Source: Acidobacteriota bacterium
Lineage (GTDB): Bacteria; Acidobacteriota; Terriglobia; Acidiferrales; UBA7541
Reading direction: 5' to 3'
DNA length: 64,000 nucleotides
Assembly (NCBI GenBank): GCA_013289825.1
Contig: JABCZF010000003.1
Coordinates: forward strand, 149,581 to 213,580
Shown: piece by piece, positions 58,616-64,000 of the stretch
Layout: each line of letters begins with the position of its first letter
Numbering within the stretch: position 1 is the stretch's first letter
Notes under the pieces: model-generated
What the model saw: the letters and a program-made list of their open reading frames with translations, nothing else
Databases searched by the model: none
Told to the model about the DNA's origin: nothing
Position numbers and translations under genes: made by a program

Positions 58616-59884
58616 ATGTTCATGACCTTCCACGACGGCCAGGAGCGGGCGCGCAGCACGGCAGACACCGTCGCGCGCCGCAGCTACGGCAAGCTCGTGG
58701 CCTTTCTGGCGGTACGCACCCGGGACGTGGCCGCGGCCGAGGACGCGCTATCCGAGGCGTTCGCCTCGGCCCTCGCGGATTGGCCGCGCAATGGATGTCC
58801 CTCGAACCCGGAAGCGTGGCTGCTAACCGTGGCGCGGCGAAAGGCGATCGATATGGCACGCGGCCGTCGTCGACATGAAAATGCGGGCGAGCAATTGCGG
58901 GTCATGGCAGAAAGCCTGGACGCGGCCGCAGCCGAATCGGAGATCCCGGACGAACGTCTTGCGTTGATGTTTGCTTGCGCGCACCCGGCGATCGACGCCG
59001 GAATTCGCGCGCCCTTGATTCTGCAAGTGGTGCTCGGACTCGATGCTGCCATGATTGCATCGGCATTCCTGGTGTCTCCCGTGGCCATGGGCAAGCGCCT
59101 GGTGCGTGCCAAAGACAAGATTCGCCAGGCCGGCATCCCCTTCAGCATCCCAGGGCGCAACGAGCTTCCCGGTCGCCTGGACACCATTCTGGGCTCCATC
59201 TATGCCGCCTTCGCAGAAGGTTGGACCGATCCTGGCGGGACCGATGTGGCTCGCCGCAACCTGACCGAGGAATCGTTTTTTCTCGCTAGGCTTGTGGCCG
59301 AGATGCTGCCGCAGGAGCCGGAGGCACTGGGGCTGCTGGCCCTGATGCTTCACGCGGAAGCTCGACGGCGCGCGCGCCGCAGCGCGGACGGCGAATACGT
59401 TCCGCTTGCCGAGCAGGATCCAGCTCTGTGGGACTGGGAGATGATCGAGGAAGCCGAGGCGCTCCTCCTCGCGGCCAGCCATTGGAAGGCGATTGGCCGC
59501 TACCAGCTCGAAGGGGCGCTGCAGTCGGCCCATGTTTTTCGTCGGCGCACGGGTCGCGGTAACTGGCCGGAGGTGGTCCAGCTGTACGATGCGCTATGGG
59601 CGATCTGCGGTTCGCCCGTGGTGGCCATCAATCGCGCCCTGGCGATTGCCGAGATTCACGGCGCCAGCGCTGCTCTGGACGTTATGCCCAGCGTATCCGC
59701 CGACGGGCGGCTCGCTGAGTACCAGCCCTACTGGGCCACACGCGCGGAACTGCTGGCCAAGACAAGCGCGCACGAGGAAGCCCGCCACGCTTACGAAATC
59801 GCTATCGGTCTCGAACGCGACCCCGCCGTCCGCCGCTTTCTCGAGAAGCGCCTGTCTCGGCTGCCGCTTGGACCTGCTTGCTGA
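58616..59884 (+). CDS. ECF RNA polymerase sigma factor, ECF42 group, with long C-terminal extension
   Basis: A 422-residue sigma factor. Region 2 is at about residues 18-85 (V-A-A-A-E-D-A-L-S-E-A-F, W-L-L-T-V-A-R-R-K-A-I-D) and region 4 about 125-180 (A-P-L-I-L-Q-V-V-L-G-L, M-G-K-R-L-V-R-A-K). It is followed by an extension of about 240 residues with TPR-like helices (E-A-R-R-R-A-R, Q-L-E-G-A-L-Q-S-A-H, E-A-R-H-A-Y-E-I-A). This size and the DGPF partner define ECF42. No anti-sigma gene is present; the extension is thought to regulate activity. The ATG at 58616 is used; another is two codons on. Confidence 0.93.
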   Translation: MFMTFHDGQERARSTADTVARRSYGKLVAFLAVRTRDVAAAEDALSEAFASALADWPRNGCPSNPEAWLLTVARRKAIDMARGRRRHENAGEQLRVMAESLDAAAAESEIPDERLALMFACAHPAIDAGIRAPLILQVVLGLDAAMIASAFLVSPVAMGKRLVRAKDKIRQAGIPFSIPGRNELPGRLDTILGSIYAAFAEGWTDPGGTDVARRNLTEESFFLARLVAEMLPQEPEALGLLALMLHAEARRRARRSADGEYVPLAEQDPALWDWEMIEEAEALLLAASHWKAIGRYQLEGALQSAHVFRRRTGRGNWPEVVQLYDALWAICGSPVVAINRALAIAEIHGASAALDVMPSVSADGRLAEYQPYWATRAELLAKTSAHEEARHAYEIAIGLERDPAVRRFLEKRLSRLPLGPAC

Positions 59885-59906
59885 AGCGCTCTCTTCGAAT
59901 CGATGC

Positions 59907-60182
59907 CTAAAGGATGGAACGGATTTCAGGATCGATGGAGACGTGTGTGGCCGGGACGCCGTCGATCGAGAATTTGGCGCCGTGGGCTTCGGTGAAATGG
60001 AAGAAACGGCTGATGTGGTAATCCTCGTCGTAGGAAGAAAAAAGGCGTTCCGTTTCCTCCGCCGAGAGTTGAAACGAGGAAAGAGAGACGTGCTGGCTGA
60101 ATTGGCCGGCCAGGGAGAGGTACAGGTCGACAAGTTGGCCGAGTGTCATGGAACTGGTGCGGCGAACGAGTTCGGCGCTCAT
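59907..60182 (-). CDS. Small helical protein of unknown function
   Basis: A 91-residue protein: S-M-T-L-G-Q-L-V-D-L-Y-L-S-L-A-G about residues 11-26, then S-A-E-E-T-E-R-L-F-S-S-Y-D-E-D-Y-H-I-S-R-F and a C-terminal strand H-V-S-I-D-P-E-I. The composition is protein-like and the frame extends 13 codons further upstream without support. No family is recognised. It is convergent with the sigma factor and divergent from the peroxiredoxin. Confidence 0.6.
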   Translation of the reverse strand: MSAELVRRTSSMTLGQLVDLYLSLAGQFSQHVSLSSFQLSAEETERLFSSYDEDYHISRFFHFTEAHGAKFSIDGVPATHVSIDPEIRSIL

Positions 60183-60319
60183 AACTAGCTTCGCTGGAGT
60201 GTACTGCGGCCTGAGCGCCAATAAAAGAAGGTAGATGCCCGCTGTAGCCGTCCGTTTGTGGGGGAACTTGGGGATTGGTAAGATATGAGGCGGAATCGAG
60301 GAAACCAGGAGGGCAGACT

Positions 60320-60793
60320 ATGAGTATTGCAGTGGGACAAACGGCGCCGGATTTTACGTTGATGAATCAGGAGAAAAAAGAAGTAAAATTGTCGGATTTC
60401 GCGGGGAAAAAAAATGTCGTGCTGGTGTTCTATCCCCTGGACTGGAGCCCGACTTGCACGAATGAACATGCGTGTTTTGTAAATGAGATGAAGGCATTTG
60501 AAACGCTGGACGCGGAAGTGCTCGGAGTCAGCGTAGACAGCGTCTGGTCGCACAAAGCGTATGCGGAGAAGATGGGCATCAAGTATTCGCTCTTGGCGGA
60601 TTTTCAGCCGCGCGGTGCGATGAGCGAAAAGTACGGCGTCTTCCTCGCGGATAAGGGGATTACGGGGCGCTCGATCGTGATCATCAATAAGGCGGGAAAA
60701 GTGGCCTGGGCGAAAGACTACGACATTCCCGTAGTGCCGGATCTGAAAGAGGTGTCGGCGGCACTCTCGCAGGTCAAGGCTGCCGTCGCGTAG
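60320..60793 (+). CDS. Peroxiredoxin (AhpC/TSA family)
   Basis: A 157-residue thiol peroxidase. Visible are A-P-D-F-T-L-M about residues 9-15, V-L-V-F-Y-P-L-D-W-S-P-T-C about residues 34-46 with the peroxidatic cysteine (P-x-x-x-S-x-x-C), and a second cysteine six residues on (C-T-N-E-H-A-C), a BCP-like spacing. D-x-x-P-R-G-A-M-S and G-R-S-I-V-I-I follow. AGGAGG upstream of the ATG fixes the start. It removes peroxides in the cytosol and stands alone, 135 bases from the divergent small gene. Confidence 0.93.
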   Translation: MSIAVGQTAPDFTLMNQEKKEVKLSDFAGKKNVVLVFYPLDWSPTCTNEHACFVNEMKAFETLDAEVLGVSVDSVWSHKAYAEKMGIKYSLLADFQPRGAMSEKYGVFLADKGITGRSIVIINKAGKVAWAKDYDIPVVPDLKEVSAALSQVKAAVA

Positions 60794-60847
60794 AAGAAGA
60801 AAGAAAAGCTTAACGCGGAGAGACAAAGTTCACAGAGAAGCAAGGAA

Positions 60848-60873
60848 AGCGGGCCGGCGATTGCCGGCCCGCT
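60848..60873. terminator. Strong bidirectional hairpin
   Basis: A perfect 11-bp stem, AGCGGGCCGGC (60848-60858) and GCCGGCCCGCT (60863-60873), with a GATT loop. On the minus strand the stem is followed by TTCCTTGCTT. It lies between the convergent peroxiredoxin and amidohydrolase genes and should terminate both. Confidence 0.7.
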
Positions 60874-60897
60874 CTCGTTGAAGCACACCATTTGAGG

Positions 60898-62184
60898 TCA
60901 CTGGGAGGCGGTATCGTTTCGAACGACGACGCCGCCCTTCATTACGAACTTTACGGATTCCAGAACACGGATGTTGGAAAGCGGATCCCCCTTGACAGCA
61001 ATGATGTCCGCGTAGTGCCCCGCATCGAGCGCCCCAACTTGGCTAGCCCAACCGAGAAGATCGGCGGCGTTTACCGTGGCAGCCTGGATGGCGTCGATCG
61101 GCTTCATACCCCATTCCACCATTTTTGCGAATTGCCGAGCGTTGTCGCCGTGGGGATAAACACCGGCATCGGTGGCGAAAGCCATTTTTGTACCGGATTC
61201 CCAAGCATGGCGGAAATTCTCGCGCTGCAGGCGCCCAATTTTCCTTTCCTTCTCGATGAATTCGGGGAGCATGCCGACTTTTGTACCTTCCTGCAAGATG
61301 AAGTCGTCGTTGTAAATGTCGAAATCGAGATAGGTGCCGTGTTTTTTGGCGAGCGCGATGCCTTCGTCGTCGATCAGGCTGGAGTGCTCGATAGAATCGA
61401 TTCCGGCATTAATGGCGTCCTTGATGGACTGCGTGCCGTGAGCGTGAGCGGCCACTTTGCGCCCAAGCTTGTGAGCTTCTTCGACGATGGCTTGGAGTTC
61501 TTCCAAAGAGTATTGCGGCGTCCCGGGCTGGTCGCCTTTGCTGAGCACTCCACCGGAGGCACACACCTTAATAACATCTGCACCATACTTGATGACCTCG
61601 CGAACTTTTTCGCGCGCGGCCCACGGGCCGTCGGCGACGCCTTCCGCTTTGCTGTGATATTCGGCGGGAAGAAGATTGTTGTCGCAGTGTCCACCGGTGA
61701 TGCTGAGCGGCGGACCAGAAACGATCATGCGCGGCCCTTCGATTTCCCCAGCGTTGATGCCATCACGGACGGCCACGTCCGTGTAACCGGTGGCACCAAC
61801 GTTGCGAACGGTGGTGAATCCGGCGCGCAGCGTAATCCGCGCGTTCTTGACACCGGTCACAGCCTCTCGCGGGACGGAAATACCGAGGGCTTGGTAACCG
61901 CTCGCGGTGGGGTCGGCAGTGATATGAGTGTGGACGTCGATCAGGCCGGGAAGACAGGTTACCGAGGAAAGGTCAATTGCCGAGATCCCTTCCGGCAATT
62001 TGGTGGAGGCGGCGGGTCCCACCGTGGTAATGGAGCCACTGTCGTCAAACACGACGATCTGATCGGTGAGCATGCGACCTCCGCGGACGTCGAGAAGCTT
62101 ACCGCAGCGGACCGCCCCGGGCGCGGCGCTGGCGGACGAAATAAAAAGGAGGCAGGCCATGAGGGCCAACAAGGTTTTGCGCAT
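60898..62184 (-). CDS. Exported metal-dependent amidohydrolase (Xaa-Pro dipeptidase/imidazolonepropionase-like)
   Basis: A 428-residue TIM-barrel hydrolase with a signal peptide (L-L-A-L-M-A-C-L-L-F-I-S-S-A-S-A). The metal motif I-D-V-H-T-H-I is about residue 84, a putative carboxylated lysine in V-I-K-V-C-A-S-G-G about 209, His ligands in A-A-H-A-H-G-T about 247 and I-E-H-S-S-L about 267, and the catalytic Asp in A-T-D-A-G about 344. Related enzymes act on dipeptides with C-terminal proline or lysine. The substrate is not determinable from sequence alone. Confidence 0.92.
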   Translation of the reverse strand: MRKTLLALMACLLFISSASAAPGAVRCGKLLDVRGGRMLTDQIVVFDDSGSITTVGPAASTKLPEGISAIDLSSVTCLPGLIDVHTHITADPTASGYQALGISVPREAVTGVKNARITLRAGFTTVRNVGATGYTDVAVRDGINAGEIEGPRMIVSGPPLSITGGHCDNNLLPAEYHSKAEGVADGPWAAREKVREVIKYGADVIKVCASGGVLSKGDQPGTPQYSLEELQAIVEEAHKLGRKVAAHAHGTQSIKDAINAGIDSIEHSSLIDDEGIALAKKHGTYLDFDIYNDDFILQEGTKVGMLPEFIEKERKIGRLQRENFRHAWESGTKMAFATDAGVYPHGDNARQFAKMVEWGMKPIDAIQAATVNAADLLGWASQVGALDAGHYADIIAVKGDPLSNIRVLESVKFVMKGGVVVRNDTASQ

Positions 62185-62289
62185 GTGTTCTCCGTAAGCG
62201 ACGAATCCGAACAGGAGAGGATATATCGCTCGGCGATGTTTTGGAAATGCGGTGGCGCGGATTGGGAAACTAGGAAGAACTGTGTGCGG

Positions 62290-62736
62290 CTAGCGGCTAG
62301 AGGGCAGGACCGGGACGAAGGAACGAACGTAAAGGACGAGCTGCCAGCGCTGCTCCTCCGTGAGGCGTTTTTTGAAGGCCGGCATGGGTTTTCGGCCTTG
62401 GCTAATTTGGTAGAAAATCTCACCGTCAGTAACGCTGTTCATGTGCTGGGCATCGACCAGGCTGGTGGGAGAGGGATAGTAGCTGGCGGCGTCTGGTCCA
62501 TCGCCTTTTCCGGTTTGGCCGTGGCATTGCAGACATTTATCCAGATAGATGGAGCGGCCAGCGGCTAAGGCTGACGCGGAAGGCTGGATGGGATTGCGCC
62601 GGCGCTTGGCTTCGTCGGGGACTTTCCAGGGCCTATTTTCATAATAAGCAAAGACGGCGACAACACAGAGCGTGACGAATATCAGGGCTAGAATAAGTTT
62701 CCGTGCGCGAACCGCGTTCTGTGAGTTGATGGCCAT
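62290..62736 (-). CDS. Membrane-anchored c-type cytochrome
   Basis: A 148-residue protein with an N-terminal membrane helix (L-I-L-A-L-I-F-V-T-L-C-V-V-A-V-F-A) and one heme motif C-L-Q-C-H about residue 70, with a likely Met ligand in K-P-M-P-A-F about 117. The frame is open 53 codons upstream, but the ATG at 62736-62734 starts the natural membrane anchor. The layout (anchor, one heme, P-M-P-A-F) is the same as in the cytochrome at 36 kb. It lies downstream of the Nramp transporter on the same strand. Confidence 0.88.
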   Translation of the reverse strand: MAINSQNAVRARKLILALIFVTLCVVAVFAYYENRPWKVPDEAKRRRNPIQPSASALAAGRSIYLDKCLQCHGQTGKGDGPDAASYYPSPTSLVDAQHMNSVTDGEIFYQISQGRKPMPAFKKRLTEEQRWQLVLYVRSFVPVLPSSR

Positions 62737-62870
62737 AAGAAAATTTTCGCATACAGGATTGGAGGACGAAACAAGAAAGACGAAGCGCTTCACCGAGAGC
62801 ACGGAGCGCCGAGAGGGCGCCGAGAGCACGAGAAGTGGTAGGAAATTGGGGGAGAGGGAAAGGATTGGCG

Positions 62871-64000
62871 CTACTGGCCGCGGAAGATGAGCCACAGGAG
62901 CTCGGCGTTGAAGAAGAGAATGGCGGCAGCGACGATCCAGGCAACGACGACGGTGAAGCGGGAATTGGTAAACTCACCCATTCTGTTGCGGTCACCGGTG
63001 AATAGAATCAACGGAATAACGGCGAACGGCAACTGAAAGCTGAGCACCACCTGGCTCAGGATGAGCAGCGAGGTGACTTGGCCTTCTCCCGCGATTCCGA
63101 TTACCAGAACAGCGGGGAGAATAGCAATCGAGCGCGTGATCAGCCGGCGGAGCCACGGCTTGAGACGAATCTGGAGAAAACCTTCCATGACGATCTGGCC
63201 GGCAAGAGTGCCGGTCAGTGTGGAGTTCTGGCCGGAAGCGAGAAGCGCGCAGGCGAACAGGGTGCTGGCCAGGCTCACGCCGAGAACCGGGCTGAGAAGC
63301 TTGTAAGCGTCGGCGATTTCGGCGACATCATGCAGGCCACGCGTATGAAACGCCGCGGCGCCGAGAATGAGGATGGCGGCATTGATGAACAGGGCGAAGC
63401 CGAGAGCCACGGTGGAATCGAAAACAGCGTAACGCATGGCCTCGCGGCGGTCGCGGACCGAGGCACCGAAAGCGCGCGTCTGCACGATGCTGGAGTGCAG
63501 ATAAAGATTGTGCGGCATAACCGTGGCGCCGAGGATGCCGATGGCGATGTACAGCATTTCCCGATTGTGCAGAATTTCAGCGCGCGGGATGAGCCCGACG
63601 ACGGCTTCTCGCCAGACCGGATGGGAGAAAAAGATTTCGTAAGCGAAGCAGCCCGCGACGGTGGCAATGAGCGTGACGACGAAGGCCTCGATGATGCGGA
63701 AGCCGCGCCCTTGCAGGGCAAGAACGATCAAGACATCGAGTCCAGTGATAATCACTCCCGCGAGAAGCGGCAGACCGAAGAGCAGCTTGAGAGCGACGGC
63801 GGAGCCAAGCACTTCCGCAAGGTCGCAAGCGGCGATGGCGATTTCGCAGACGATCCAAAGCGCGATGGAAGTACGACGCGAGTAGTGCTCGCGGCAAGCC
63901 TGAGCCAAATCGCGCCCCGTGGCGATGCCCAGCTTGGCCGAAAGCGCCTGCAGAAACATCGCCATGAGGTTGCTGATGAGAATGACGCTGAGAAGCGTAT
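62871..64000 (-). CDS. mntH: Nramp family divalent metal transporter (N-terminus off the window)
   Basis: The frame is open to the right edge, so the first helix or two are missing; 376 codons are visible. Just inside the edge is [18 protein letters not shown], the start of the conserved Nramp region. The substrate motif [10 protein letters not shown] is present about the middle, with nine or so further helices. The other metal-binding motif D-P-G-N lies beyond the edge. It imports Mn2+ or Fe2+ with protons. A codon inside the gene (63965) could be mistaken for its start. Confidence 0.92.
   Translation of the reverse strand, partial: TLLSVILISNLMAMFLQALSAKLGIATGRDLAQACREHYSRRTSIALWIVCEIAIAACDLAEVLGSAVALKLLFGLPLLAGVIITGLDVLIVLALQGRGFRIIEAFVVTLIATVAGCFAYEIFFSHPVWREAVVGLIPRAEILHNREMLYIAIGILGATVMPHNLYLHSSIVQTRAFGASVRDRREAMRYAVFDSTVALGFALFINAAILILGAAAFHTRGLHDVAEIADAYKLLSPVLGVSLASTLFACALLASGQNSTLTGTLAGQIVMEGFLQIRLKPWLRRLITRSIAILPAVLVIGIAGEGQVTSLLILSQVVLSFQLPFAVIPLILFTGDRNRMGEFTNSRFTVVVAWIVAAAILFFNAELLWLIFRGQ

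Noticed and set aside
60892..62568. 558-codon plus-strand frame opposite the amidohydrolase and cytochrome
   Set aside because: Spans two real minus-strand genes and their intergenic region; composition is that of antisense DNA.
1..64000. CRISPR arrays, tRNA or rRNA genes, prophage or intact insertion sequence
   Set aside because: No regularly spaced direct repeats, no cloverleaf-compatible segment, no transposase or phage structural gene was seen on reading both strands; a tRNAscan or IS search could still find something faint.

Overview
The window reads as chromosomal DNA of a GC-rich Gram-negative bacterium, most likely an Acidobacteriota member (Terriglobia/Koribacter-like). The basis is gene content and style: an 'orphan' duplicated MacB/FtsX permease of the kind expanded in Acidobacteria, TonB proteins with a long N-terminal extension rich in R-T-L-V-P motifs, an lpxA-lpxI lipid A cluster with a Gfo/Idh oxidoreductase, AMMECR1 and HflX/MiaA neighbours, and many secreted hydrolases. 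This is recognition by eye; no database was searched. No tRNA, rRNA, CRISPR array, prophage or intact insertion sequence was seen.

Layout. 1-3.5 kb: the edge-truncated N-terminal part of a type I dehydroquinase (aroD), a secreted repeat protein, an AMMECR1 protein and pgsA. 3.5-12.9 kb (all minus strand): fabZ-lpxA-lpxI-oxidoreductase-tonB-miaA-hflX, interrupted by an old tandem duplication of the oxidoreductase-tonB unit. One oxidoreductase copy is dead, and the junction carries a stray 5' end of miaA. 13-24.6 kb: peptidoglycan amidase, M20, M1 and MA-type peptidases, an ABC-2 exporter with a TPR protein and a radical SAM protein, and an HSL-type hydrolase. 24.8-36 kb: ADOP permease, fumC, a chimeric TonB-domain protein beside a formamidase, a collapsed PQQ-dehydrogenase pseudogene, metallo-beta-lactamase-fold and alpha/beta hydrolases, and a 3-oxoacid CoA-transferase. 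36-45 kb: cytochrome c, a molybdate operon (modABC plus a HTH-TOBE regulator), a FadN-type beta-oxidation protein, a patatin and a desaturase. 46-53 kb: PilZ, a YVTN propeller, and a four-gene MNIO/bufferin-type RiPP operon (Cys-repeat precursor, DUF692 enzyme, DUF2063 partner, DoxX). 53-56.5 kb: succinate dehydrogenase sdhCAB. 56.7-59.9 kb: an ECF42-type sigma factor locus with two DGPF/YCII proteins, a DHFR-like protein and a 47-residue membrane protein. 60-64 kb: peroxiredoxin, amidohydrolase, cytochrome c and an edge-truncated Nramp transporter.

Two systems stand out. (1) The sigma-factor locus has three near-identical promoter-like elements (TGTCCAAATCGC, then CGTCAT or CGACAT, always exactly 17 bases between the hexamers). 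They lie in front of the small membrane gene, the DGPF1-DHFR unit and the DGPF2-sigma unit, which predicts a self-regulated regulon readable from the sequence alone. (2) The RiPP operon encodes a secreted precursor whose six cysteines sit in two 19-residue repeats (C-x5-C-x5-C), followed by the multinuclear iron oxidase expected to modify them. It is probably a copper/metal-handling peptide.
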